DNA from: Kytococcus schroeteri
Lineage (GTDB): Bacteria; Actinomycetota; Actinomycetes; Actinomycetales; Dermatophilaceae
Direction of reading: 5' to 3'
Length of the DNA stretch: 64,000 nt
NCBI RefSeq assembly: GCF_042433515.1
Contig: NZ_JBHLVH010000004.1
Span: 124,001 to 188,000 of the forward strand
Shown here: positions 16,612 to 24,265 of the stretch, piece after piece
How the letters are laid out: each line of letters starts with the position of its first letter
How positions within the stretch are numbered: position 1 is the first letter of the stretch
Translations under genes and position numbers: made by a program
Notes under the pieces: generated by a model
The model's input: only the letters and a program-made list of their open reading frames with translations
Databases searched by the model: none
Told to the model about the DNA's origin: nothing

Positions 16612-17028
16612 TCAGCTGCCGAAGCCCGCGCCGGAGCCACCCTGGCCGGAGCCCGAGCCGCCGTCCCCGCCGTCCTGCGGGTCACGCAGGCCCTCGTAGA
16701 TCTCCTTGCAGACCGGGCAGACCGGGAAACGGTCCGGATTGCGGCCGGGCACCCAGATCTTGCCGCACAGGGCGGTGACGGGCTCGCCGCTCATGGCGCT
16801 CTCGAGGATCTTCTCCTTGCGCACGTAGTGGCTGAAGCGCTCGTGGTCGCCCGGCTCCATGGGAGCCGTCTGCTGCTCGGTGCGCTCCAGCAGACCCGTG
16901 GAGGTACCCGGGGAGGACAGGCCGCCCGGGTCGTCGGGCGTGCCCGGGTCCATCGGCTGGCTCATGGCCACCACCTCGGTGAGGGTGGTGGAGGCGTCCT
17001 GCGAGGGGGTCCGGGAGGTCCAAGGCAT
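16612..17028 (-). CDS. DUF3039-domain protein
   Basis: A 138-residue actinobacterial protein of unknown function. The conserved core is GDHERFSHYVRKEKILES, then VTALCGKIWVPGRNPDRFPVCPVCKEIYEGL, with three Cys (LCGK, CPVC) that look like a small zinc site. The C-terminus is a Gly/Ser tail. I chose ATG at 17028 because a TACGAT -10 box (17036-17041) lies exactly 7 bases upstream, the leaderless spacing seen elsewhere in this window; ATG at 16965 with GAGGTGG before it is an alternative. It leads the operon containing the helicase and PolA-like genes. Confidence 0.82.
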   Translation of the reverse strand: MPWTSRTPSQDASTTLTEVVAMSQPMDPGTPDDPGGLSSPGTSTGLLERTEQQTAPMEPGDHERFSHYVRKEKILESAMSGEPVTALCGKIWVPGRNPDRFPVCPVCKEIYEGLRDPQDGGDGGSGSGQGGSGAGFGS

Positions 17029-17077
17029 GTCGCCCATCGTACTGCCGGCCACCGACCGTCGGGCCGTCAGCACACGC

Positions 17078-17113
17078 ACAGCGCCCCGACGGCCGGAGCC
17101 GTCGGGGCGCTGT
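17078..17113 (-). terminator. Terminator after the DEAD-box helicase gene
   Basis: Perfect 16-base stem ACAGCGCCCCGACGGC (17078-17093) and its complement (17098-17113), loop CGGA, 28 bases past the stop of the minus-strand gene at 17141. Confidence 0.85.
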
Positions 17114-17140
17114 CAGCAGGTGCTCGGTGCGGGGTGCGTG

Positions 17141-19270
17141 TCAGTCCTCGCGGCGGCCGCGGTGACCGCCGCCCCGGGAGCCGCCGCGGGAGCTGCCCTC
17201 ACGACGGTCGCTGCCACCGCGGTAGCCACCCTGGCGGCCACGGCCGCCGAAGCCGCCACGCCCGCCGCCCGGGCCACCACGGCCCCCGCGGTGCGCGGGG
17301 CGCGGCGGGGCCAGCATGCGGCGCAGGCGTGCCTCGTCGATCGGCTCGCGCACCGAGCTGTCGGCGCCGGTGATGGCCGTCAGCTCGGCGGTTCCGGGCT
17401 GCATCGCCTCCGGGGAGGCGTCCACGCCCGCGGAGTCCATGAGCCGCTGCACGGAGCGCTTCTGGTGCGGCAGGGCCAGGGTCACCACCACGCCCTTGCC
17501 ACCGGCGCGCGCGGTGCGCCCGGCACGGTGCAGGTAGTCCTTGTGGTCGGCCGGCGGGTCCACCTGCAGCACCAGCGAGACGTCGTCCACGTGGATGCCG
17601 CGGGCGGCCACGTCGGTGGCCACCAGCACGGGCAGCCCGCCGTCCTTGAAGGCCGCCAGCACACGGTTGCGCTGCGCCTGGTTGAGCCCACCGTGCAGGG
17701 CCGCGGCGAACACCCCGGCCTCGCGCAGCTGCAGGGCCACGCGGTCGGCCCCCAGCTTGGTGCGCACGAAGACCACGGTGCGGCCGTCGCGGGCGCTGAT
17801 CTCGTTGGTGATCGGCTTCTTGTGCTGCGGCTGCACCAGGAACACACGGTGCTCCATGGTGGTCACGGCCGCCTGGGCGTCGTCGGTGGAGTGCGTCACC
17901 GGGTCCACCAGGTAGTTCTCCACCAGCTGGTCGATGCCGTGGTCCAGCGTGGCGCTGAACAGCATCCGCTGACCACCCGAGGGCATGAGGTCCATGATCT
18001 GGGTGACCTCGGGCAGGAAGCCCATCTCGGCCATGTGGTCGGCCTCGTCGAGCACGGCGATCTCCACGGCCGAGAGGTCCGCGGCGCCCTTCTCGATGAG
18101 GTCGATGAGGCGGCCGGGCGTGGCGATGAGTACGTCCAGCCCCCGCTCCAGGGCGGAGATCTGCGGCGGGTACGGCAGGCCGCCCGCCACCAGCTTGTGC
18201 TTGAGACCGGTCACGTGGCAGAAGGGCTGCAGCGCGTCCGAGACCTGCATGGCCAGCTCACGCGTGGGCGTGAGGATGACCGCGCGGGGCTTGTTGCGCT
18301 GCGCGCTGCCGCCCTGCAGGCGGGCGATGGTGGGCAGACCGAACGCGAGGGTCTTGCCCGATCCCGTGCGGCCACGGCCCAGCAGGTCACGACCGGCCAG
18401 CGAGTCCGGCAGCGTGGCGGCCTGGATGGGGAACGCGGTCTGGATGCCGTCGCGGGCCAGACGCTCCACGAGCACCGCGGGCACGCCCAGCTCGGCGAAG
18501 GTGGGGCCGGGCTTCTCCGCCGGGGCCTCCTCGGCCTGCACGCTCTCGGCCTGCGGGGCCTCGACCGCCGGCGCGACCTCGGGGGTCACCTCGGCGACGA
18601 CACGCTCCTGCTGCACCGGCTCCGGCTGCTCGACACGCTCCGGGTGCCGGTCGCGCCGGCCGAAGCGGTCGTCACGGCGCGGCGGGCGGTCCTCCCACCG
18701 GCGCTGACGCTCCACGTGCGGCGAGCGCTCGTCGCGGCGGTCCCGCAGCGGGCGGGCACCACGCTGCTGGTCGCGGCGCGGGTGCTCGTGACGCGGCCCG
18801 CTGCGGCGGTCGTCGCGGTCGTACCCACCGCGGCGGTCGTCGCGGTCGCGGAAGCCACCGCGGCAGTCGTCACGCTGGAAGCGGTCGTCCTCGCGCCGCT
18901 GGTAGCGACCACCCCGGTCGTCGCGCCGGTCGTCCCGCCCGAAGCGGCGGTCGCCCCCACGGTCGTCGCGACCACGAAAACCATCACGACGCTCGTCCCG
19001 CTCGAAACGGTTCCCCCCGCGGTCCTCGCGGTGCGCGCCGCGGCGGCCGTCACGACGCTCGTCACGCCGGTCGAACCCGCCCCGCCGGTCCTCACGCCAC
19101 TCGGCGGCCTCGGCGTCGCGCTGGGCGCGCTTGCGGTCCAGCTTCTTCTTGGTCGCCTTCTTGGCGGCCTTCGCGTCCTCCTTGAGGATGCGCTTGGCCT
19201 TCGCCTGGGCCTTCTGGGAGCTGGTCCAGCGCTGCTTGGCTCCGGTGCGGCGGGAACCGTTGCTCGGCAT
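17141..19270 (-). CDS. DEAD-box ATP-dependent RNA helicase with Arg/Asp-rich N-terminus and RGG tail
   Basis: A 709-residue cold-shock/ribosome-type RNA helicase. Residues about 60-215 are a low-complexity, highly charged stretch of RRDERRDGRR-like repeats; the core follows with Q motif FAELGV...TAFPIQAATLP, Walker A GRTGSGKT, PTRELAMQV, DEADHM, FSATL, ATDVAARGIHV and HRAGRTARAG. The last 50 residues are RGG repeats, a typical RNA-binding tail. ATG at 19270 overlaps the malic enzyme stop as TGATG, so it is translationally coupled to a metabolic gene, which is unexpected. It probably acts in RNA remodelling or ribosome assembly; the charged ends may drive condensate formation (inference). Confidence 0.93.
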   Translation of the reverse strand: MPSNGSRRTGAKQRWTSSQKAQAKAKRILKEDAKAAKKATKKKLDRKRAQRDAEAAEWREDRRGGFDRRDERRDGRRGAHREDRGGNRFERDERRDGFRGRDDRGGDRRFGRDDRRDDRGGRYQRREDDRFQRDDCRGGFRDRDDRRGGYDRDDRRSGPRHEHPRRDQQRGARPLRDRRDERSPHVERQRRWEDRPPRRDDRFGRRDRHPERVEQPEPVQQERVVAEVTPEVAPAVEAPQAESVQAEEAPAEKPGPTFAELGVPAVLVERLARDGIQTAFPIQAATLPDSLAGRDLLGRGRTGSGKTLAFGLPTIARLQGGSAQRNKPRAVILTPTRELAMQVSDALQPFCHVTGLKHKLVAGGLPYPPQISALERGLDVLIATPGRLIDLIEKGAADLSAVEIAVLDEADHMAEMGFLPEVTQIMDLMPSGGQRMLFSATLDHGIDQLVENYLVDPVTHSTDDAQAAVTTMEHRVFLVQPQHKKPITNEISARDGRTVVFVRTKLGADRVALQLREAGVFAAALHGGLNQAQRNRVLAAFKDGGLPVLVATDVAARGIHVDDVSLVLQVDPPADHKDYLHRAGRTARAGGKGVVVTLALPHQKRSVQRLMDSAGVDASPEAMQPGTAELTAITGADSSVREPIDEARLRRMLAPPRPAHRGGRGGPGGGRGGFGGRGRQGGYRGGSDRREGSSRGGSRGGGHRGRRED

Positions 19271-20757
19271 CAGTGGTCGACTCGCTGCGAGCCAGTGCGG
19301 GTGGGGATGTTCATGAGGGCAATCGCTTCCGTCTTGGGGCCGGGGGCCTGGGCGCGCTCGTCGGCCTCGACGGCACGGCTCACGGCCTCGGCCACCACCT
19401 TCGAGACGTCCTTGTGGAAGACGCTCGGGATGATGTAGGTCGGGTTGAGCTCGTCGGGGGTCACCACGTCGGCCAGCGCCTGGGCGGCCGCCAGCATCAG
19501 GTCGTCGGTGACGACCTCGCTGCGGGCGTCCAGAAGGCCGCGGAAGACGCCCGGGAACACGAGCACGTTGTTGATCTGGTTGGCGAAGTCGCTGCGGCCG
19601 GTGGCCACCACGGTGGCGTGCTTGGCGGCCTCGTGCGGGTCGACCTCGGGGGTCGGGTTGGCCATCGCGAACACGACGGCGTCGTCGTTCATGGTGGCGA
19701 TGTCGTCGCCGGTGAGGATGTTGCCCGCGGAGACGCCGATGAACACGTCCGCCCCCTTGAGGGCGTCCTTGAGGGTGCCGCGGTGGCGCTCCGGGTTGGT
19801 GTGGTCGGCGATCCACTTGAGCTGCTCGTCGTCACCGTTCCTGATGTCGTCGCGCTCGGGGTTCACGATGCCGTTGATGTCGGCCACCGTCACGTGCTTG
19901 GCGCCGGCCTTCATGAGCAGGCGCATGATCGCCGTGCCGGCCGCGCCGGCACCGGACTGCACGATCTGCACGTCCTCGATCTTCTTGTCCACCACGCGCA
20001 GGGCGTTGGTGAGCGCGGCCACCAGCACGATGGCGGTTCCGTGCTGGTCGTCGTGGAAGACCGGGATGTCGAGCTCCTCGCGCAGGCGGCGCTCGATCTC
20101 GAAGCAGCGGGGTGCCGAGATGTCCTCCAGGTTGATGCCGGCGAAGGTCGGGGCGATGGCCTTCACGTGCGCCACGATCTCGTCCACCCCCTGCGCGTCC
20201 AGGCAGATGGGGAAGGCGTCCACGTCGGCGAAGCGCTTGAACAGGGCGGCCTTGCCCTCCATCACCGGCATCGCGGCCAGCGGGCCGATGTTGCCCAGGC
20301 CCAGCACGGCGGTGCCGTCGGTGACCACGGCCACGGTGTTGCGCTTGATGGTGAGGCGCCGGGCGTCCTCCGGGCGCTTGGCGATGGCCTGGCAGACGCG
20401 GGCCACACCGGGGGTGTAGACCAGCGAGAGGTCGTCGCGGTTGCGGATGGGGTGCTTGGGCTCGACGGTGATCTTGCCGCCGAGGTGCGCCAGGAAGGTG
20501 CGGTCCGAGATGCGCTCGATCTCCACGCCCCGCACGCCCTGCAGGGCATGGATGATCTCGTCGTTGTGGTCGGTGCTGGTGCCGGCCACCGTGAGGTCGA
20601 TGGTGAGCGCCTCCGGGGTGGAGTCGCTGATGTCCAGGGCCGTGGTCATGCCACCGGCCTCGGCGACGGCGCTGGTCAGCTCGCCGATGGTGGTCGCTCG
20701 CGCAGGGGCGGACAGGCGGATGGTCAGGGCATTGGACGCCGAAGGCACAGCACTCAT
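19270..20757 (-). CDS. NAD(P)-dependent malic enzyme with N-terminal ACT domain
   Basis: Oxidatively decarboxylates malate to pyruvate. The 495-residue protein has an ACT-like ligand-binding domain (about 8-85, DLTVAGTSTDHNDEIIHALQGV) before the catalytic domain with LSLVYTPGVARVC, the catalytic Lys region GKAALFKRFADVDAFP, FHDDQHGTAIV and the Rossmann motif QSGAGAAGTAI. The C-terminal YIIPSVFHKDVS is typical of the bacterial short form. ATG at 20757 lies 7 bases after CACAAT, a leaderless arrangement; ATG at 20766 is an alternative. It is followed without a gap by the RNA helicase gene. The ACT domain suggests amino-acid control. Confidence 0.93.
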   Translation of the reverse strand: MSAVPSASNALTIRLSAPARATTIGELTSAVAEAGGMTTALDISDSTPEALTIDLTVAGTSTDHNDEIIHALQGVRGVEIERISDRTFLAHLGGKITVEPKHPIRNRDDLSLVYTPGVARVCQAIAKRPEDARRLTIKRNTVAVVTDGTAVLGLGNIGPLAAMPVMEGKAALFKRFADVDAFPICLDAQGVDEIVAHVKAIAPTFAGINLEDISAPRCFEIERRLREELDIPVFHDDQHGTAIVLVAALTNALRVVDKKIEDVQIVQSGAGAAGTAIMRLLMKAGAKHVTVADINGIVNPERDDIRNGDDEQLKWIADHTNPERHRGTLKDALKGADVFIGVSAGNILTGDDIATMNDDAVVFAMANPTPEVDPHEAAKHATVVATGRSDFANQINNVLVFPGVFRGLLDARSEVVTDDLMLAAAQALADVVTPDELNPTYIIPSVFHKDVSKVVAEAVSRAVEADERAQAPGPKTEAIALMNIPTRTGSQRVDH

Positions 20758-20881
20758 GTTCCCCATTGTGGCCCATGGACACCCGCCGCGGGCCCCGGCG
20801 GGTAGTCGCCGCGCACGGACGTTGCGAGGATCACCCCGAACCGGCGGCGTACGGCCAAATCCGTCCGCTACTGTGGCCGGC

Positions 20882-21265
20882 ATGACAGTGACCACCCTCA
20901 CGGACGAGACCTTCGAGAGCGCCCTCACCTCCGCGGACGTCGCGATCGTGATCCTCTCCGACGACTTCTGCGCGTCGTGCGGTTCCTACGGCGAGGTCGT
21001 GGAGACCGTGGCCGGCCGCCTGCAGGGGCAGGCCTCGTTCTTCCGGGTGACCCGCGAGTCGGCCCCCGAGGTCTTCGCCTCCAGCGGGGTCACCCAGGTG
21101 CCCACCACGGTGGTCTTCCGTGAGGGCATGCTGCTGCACCTGGACTCGGGCACGCACACCGAGGAGAACCTCGAGAAGCTCGTGCACCTCTTCGCCGAGG
21201 CCGACCTCGAGGAGATGCGCCACGCCGTCGAGGAGCAGGGCACCACCGTCATCGGGCAGGACTGA
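20882..21265 (+). CDS. Thioredoxin-fold protein with CASC active site
   Basis: A 127-residue cytoplasmic thioredoxin-like protein. The redox motif is DDFCASCGSYG (CASC instead of thioredoxin's WCGPC, and no tryptophan before it) and the cis-proline loop is TQVPTTVVF. Length and fold match actinobacterial thioredoxin-like proteins of unknown partner. A TACTGT -10 box (20869-20874) lies 7 bases before the ATG, so the mRNA is probably leaderless. A hairpin terminator follows. It may act as a thiol reductase with altered redox potential (inference). Confidence 0.88.
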   Translation: MTVTTLTDETFESALTSADVAIVILSDDFCASCGSYGEVVETVAGRLQGQASFFRVTRESAPEVFASSGVTQVPTTVVFREGMLLHLDSGTHTEENLEKLVHLFAEADLEEMRHAVEEQGTTVIGQD

Positions 21266-21289
21266 CCCCTCCCCCGCACCAGGCACCAC

Positions 21290-21323
21290 GAAGGCCGCCC
21301 CGGACGCCCCGGTGGCGGCCTTC
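21290..21323 (+). terminator. Hairpin terminator, copy 1 of a repeated element
   Basis: GAAGGCCGCC (21290-21299) / GGCGGCCTTC (21314-21323) with an inner CCGG/CCGG pairing. The same stem recurs at 23041-23074 after the TatD-like gene. Confidence 0.8.
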
Positions 21324-21363
21324 TACAGTGTGCGCCGCTCGACCGACGAGAGGAACCGTGACG

Positions 21364-22119
21364 ATGGTGGTGAACGAGCGTCTGTCCCGACTGCGCCTGG
21401 TGCTCGGTGACGACGGGCTGGAGCGCCTGCAGGAGGCCACCGTGCTGGTGCTGGGGCTCGGCGGCGTGGGGTCGAGCTGCGCAGCGGCACTGGCTCGCGG
21501 TGGGGTGGGCTCGCTGGTGGTGCTCGACGAGGACGTGGTGGAGCCGAGCAACATCAACCGGCAGACGGTGGCCCTCGTCTCGACGATCGGGCGGGTCAAG
21601 GCCGAGGTGATGGCCGAGATGGTCGCCGACATCAACCCGGACTGCCGTGTGGTGCCCCGGCAGCTGTACATCAGCCCCGAGCGCGTGGCCGAGGACCTGG
21701 ACCCCCTGCCGCGGCCCGCCTACGTCATCGACTGCATTGACACCATCTCCCAGAAGCTGGCCATCGCCCAGTGGTGCGCCGAGCGGGGGCTGCCGCTGCT
21801 GTCGTCGATGGGGGCGGCCAACAAACTGGACCCGACCCGGTTGGCCTTCGCCGAGGTGCAGGACACGCGCAACTGCCCGATGTCGCAGGTCATCCGCCGG
21901 GAGTGCCGGCGCCGCGGGATCACCGGACTGGAGGTGCTCTTCTCCGACGAGCGCCCGGTCCAGGTGGCCGGCCCGGGCCGCACGAAGGCGCAGACCCTGG
22001 GGTCGATGAGCTACCAGCCGCCGATCATGGGGCAGATGCTGGCGGGGCTGGCGATCCGGCGGTTGGCCGGGCTGGAGGCGATGGTCGAGCCGCCGCGGTG
22101 GGTCGCTCGTGGGGCCTGA
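21364..22119 (+). CDS. ThiF/TcdA-like E1-family adenylyltransferase
   Basis: A 251-residue E1-superfamily enzyme most like TcdA (CsdL), which cyclises t6A37 of tRNA to ct6A. The nucleotide-binding region VLVLGLGGVGSSCAAALARGG, the VVLDEDVVEPSNINRQ segment (catalytic Arg and Asn/Gln) and SSMGAANKLDPTRL are characteristic, and there are no CxxC zinc motifs, which separates it from MoeB/ThiF. ATG at 21364 has AGAGGA nine bases upstream. Its end overlaps the TatD-like gene by 11 bases. TcdA activity is the best guess; another adenylation role linked to the TatD partner is possible. Confidence 0.85.
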   Translation: MVVNERLSRLRLVLGDDGLERLQEATVLVLGLGGVGSSCAAALARGGVGSLVVLDEDVVEPSNINRQTVALVSTIGRVKAEVMAEMVADINPDCRVVPRQLYISPERVAEDLDPLPRPAYVIDCIDTISQKLAIAQWCAERGLPLLSSMGAANKLDPTRLAFAEVQDTRNCPMSQVIRRECRRRGITGLEVLFSDERPVQVAGPGRTKAQTLGSMSYQPPIMGQMLAGLAIRRLAGLEAMVEPPRWVARGA

Positions 22120-23005
22120 TCCCTCGGCCGGGACCGGCGCCGCCGCCCCCGTCGAGGGGGCCGGGGTGCTGCTGGACACCCACCACCACCTGGACTTCCT
22201 CCCACCCTCGGCCCGAGGAGTCTTTCTGGCCGGGACGAGGGAGCGGGGCGTGCGGGTCGTGGCGCAGACGCTGATCCCCTCGGGCCATCGGGAACTCGCC
22301 GCCGAGGCGGGCGAGTGGCCGGAGCCGCACGCGCTGCTCTCCGTGGGCTTCCACCCGTGGTTCATCGGCGAGGACGACCACGCGGACGCCGAGCTGGCCG
22401 TCCTCGAGCGGGCCGTGCGCAGCACGCGGTTCGTCGGCGAGATCGGTCTCGACCTCAGCCCACGGCGCGCAGAGGCCGTGCCCCGGGACCGGCAGGTGCG
22501 CGTCCTGGCCGCCGTCCTGGACGCCGTGCACCGGGCCGCCGCGGACACCCCGGAGCCGTACGTGCTGTCCGTGCACGCCGTGCGGTCGGCCGACGTGGTG
22601 CTCGACCTGTTGGAGGGACACGGCGACGGCGGCGAGCGGGTGGTCCCGGTGCTCCACCGCTTCGGCGGCACGAGCGACGACCTGACCCGCCTCGTGCGGA
22701 TGGGCGGCTGCGTCTCCGTGCACCCGGCCATGCTGGGCACCAAGAAGGGCCGGGCGTACGTGCGGCAGGTGCCCGCCGACCGGCTGCTCCTGGAGACCGA
22801 CCTGCCCACGGCGCCCCGCCGCCTCGGCCGGGCCCCCGATGGGCCCACCGAGCTGGGAGCGTCGGCGGCCGCCGAGGTCGCCGCGACGCTCCGCTCGACC
22901 GTGGACACCCTGTGCGCCCTGCGCCGGGAGGACGTCACGGCCGACATCGCCCGCACCCAGCGCCGCCTCTATGGGATCGAGGGCGACACCGCCGGACAGG
23001 CCTGA
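22109..23005 (+). CDS. TatD-like metal-dependent hydrolase
   Basis: A 298-residue amidohydrolase-fold protein of the TatD/YcfH type, usually metal-dependent DNases. The metal ligands are all visible: DTHHHLDF, GFHPWF, VGEIGLDL (Glu), SVHAVRS (His), LHRFGGT (His) and LLETDLP (Asp). The N-terminal 20 residues are an Ala/Pro-rich extension. The GTG start lies 11 bases inside the preceding TcdA-like gene, so the two are translated together and bounded by two copies of one terminator. It is more diverged than housekeeping TatD. Confidence 0.85.
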   Translation: MGPDPSAGTGAAAPVEGAGVLLDTHHHLDFLPPSARGVFLAGTRERGVRVVAQTLIPSGHRELAAEAGEWPEPHALLSVGFHPWFIGEDDHADAELAVLERAVRSTRFVGEIGLDLSPRRAEAVPRDRQVRVLAAVLDAVHRAAADTPEPYVLSVHAVRSADVVLDLLEGHGDGGERVVPVLHRFGGTSDDLTRLVRMGGCVSVHPAMLGTKKGRAYVRQVPADRLLLETDLPTAPRRLGRAPDGPTELGASAAAEVAATLRSTVDTLCALRREDVTADIARTQRRLYGIEGDTAGQA

Positions 23006-23040
23006 GCCGCTTCCCGGACACACCTTCCCCCACGCATGAC

Positions 23041-23074
23041 GAAGGCCGCCCCGGACGAACCGGTGGCGGCCTTC
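23041..23074 (+). terminator. Hairpin terminator, copy 2 of a repeated element
   Basis: GAAGGCCGCC (23041-23050) / GGCGGCCTTC (23065-23074), essentially the same hairpin as at 21290-21323. It ends the TcdA-like/TatD-like operon and lies just past the 3' end of the minus-strand tmRNA gene. Confidence 0.8.
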
Positions 23075-23110
23075 GCTGGCTCCTGCCCCACATCGATGAC
23101 GTGACACTGG

Positions 23111-23476
23111 TGGTGGAGATGGCGGGAATCGAACCCGCGTCCGTCGTCACACAACCAGGGCTTCTCCGGGCGCAGTGCGCTGTGGCTTTTCTCGGCCCCG
23201 GAGCTCGCACGCACACGTCCTCCGACAGGCCCAGCCGAGTTGGAGTCCCGCGCAACACCTCGGCGATGCTGCGCAGCAAGTCCCCTAGCTGATGCCAGGC
23301 ACTGAGCCGGGAACTAGCTCAGGCTGACAGACTTCGGGCTCGCTCAGGCGGCGAGGGCGAAGTCGGTGCGCTTGGAATTGGCACCTATTGGTGTGCAAGG
23401 AACGTTTACGAGATGACCTTGCCTTCTCGGCCCGCTTCCCCTGGAACCATGATCGACGTCGAAACCGATCATCCCC
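23111..23476 (-). ncRNA. ssrA: tmRNA (tag ANSKRTDFALAA)
   Basis: Transfer-messenger RNA that rescues stalled ribosomes. On the minus strand the 5' end reads GGGGATGATCGGTTTCGAC and the 3' end GGGTTCGATTCCCGCC followed by ATCTCCACCA, giving a tRNA-Ala-like acceptor stem and encoded CCA. The tag frame (23382 down to 23344) is GCC AAT TCC AAG CGC ACC GAC TTC GCC CTC GCC GCC TGA, peptide ANSKRTDFALAA, a typical actinobacterial tag ending ALAA. Length is about 366 nt. It lies 123 bases downstream of smpB on the same strand. A TTGACA box (23503-23508) lies 26-32 bases before the 5' end. Confidence 0.97.
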
Positions 23477-23479
23477 ATG

Positions 23480-23508
23480 GGGTCACGTCGTCGCTGTGGA
23501 GTTGTCAA
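23480..23508 (-). promoter_or_regulatory. Probable ssrA promoter
   Basis: On the minus strand a consensus -35 TTGACA (23508-23503) is followed after 17 bases by TGACCC, a poor -10, and then by the tmRNA 5' end at 23476. The -35 is clear; the -10 is weak. Confidence 0.5.
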
Positions 23509-23599
23509 GGAACTCCCCGCCGAGGCGGGTGTCGTGCATCGTACCGGTCCAACGTGGGGGCCGGCCAGCGCATTCCCGGCCGCCCGGGGCGCGCGGGGC

Positions 23600-24100
23600 T
23601 CAGCGTCCGCGCTGCATCTGGTAGCGCAAGCTCATCTGGGCCTGCTTCTCGCGCTCGTCCTGCTTCTCGCGCAGGGCGTGGCGCTTGTCGTACTGCTTCT
23701 TGCCCTTGGCCAGGGCGATCTCCACCTTGACCCGGCCGTCCTTGAAGTACAGCTGCAGCGGCACGATGGTGTGCCCCGCCTCGCTGGAGCGGCTGATGAG
23801 CTTGTCCATCTCGTGGCGGTGCAGCAGCAGCTTGCGACGCCGACGCGCGGCGTGGTTGGTCCACGAACCGTTGAGGTACTCCGGCACGTGCACGTTCTCC
23901 AGCCACAGCTCGCCGCGGAGCTCGTTGACGAAGCCCTCCACCAGGGAGGCGCGCCCCATGCGCAGGGACTTCACCTCGGTGCCCAGCAGGGCCAGACCCG
24001 CCTCGTAGGTGTCCTGGATCAGGTAGTCGTGCCGCGCCTTGCGGTTGGTCGCGATGACCTTGTTGCGCGGGTCGTCCTTGACCTTCTTCTTGCCGGCCAC
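23600..24100 (-). CDS. smpB: SsrA-binding protein SmpB
   Basis: Binds tmRNA and carries it to stalled ribosomes. The 166-residue protein has the OB-fold signatures NRKARHDYLIQDTYEAGLAL, LLGTEVKSLRMGRASL, and the C-terminal basic tail GKKQYDKRHALREKQDEREK that mimics the codon-anticodon duplex. It starts with GTG at 24100 behind a strong GGGAGGAGG ribosome-binding site. It lies directly upstream of ssrA on the same strand, the classic pairing. Confidence 0.97.
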   Translation of the reverse strand: MAGKKKVKDDPRNKVIATNRKARHDYLIQDTYEAGLALLGTEVKSLRMGRASLVEGFVNELRGELWLENVHVPEYLNGSWTNHAARRRRKLLLHRHEMDKLISRSSEAGHTIVPLQLYFKDGRVKVEIALAKGKKQYDKRHALREKQDEREKQAQMSLRYQMQRGR

Positions 24101-24213
24101 CGTTCCTCCTCCCGTCGGCGTACGTGCGTGGTGCGTCGTCAGCGGTGCGCCCGCCCTGCGGGGCACCCGTCCCCCGGCCGGGGGACGTTGAACCGTACAC
24201 GGGCAACGACGTG

Positions 24214-24242
24214 GGGCGCACCCGGATTCCCGGGGTGCGCCC
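24214..24242 (-). terminator. Hairpin after the ABC cassette, near-copy of the 27814-27844 hairpin
   Basis: GGGCGCACCC (24214-24223) / GGGTGCGCCC (24233-24242). The surrounding 32 bases are almost identical to those at 27814-27844. It ends the minus-strand permease gene. Confidence 0.75.
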
Positions 24243-24265
24243 AACGCACGGTGACGTCGGGCCCC

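Noticed and set aside
21364..23005. Qat-type antiphage system because of the TatD-like gene
   Set aside because: QatA, QatB and QueC-like QatC genes are absent; only an E1-like partner is present.
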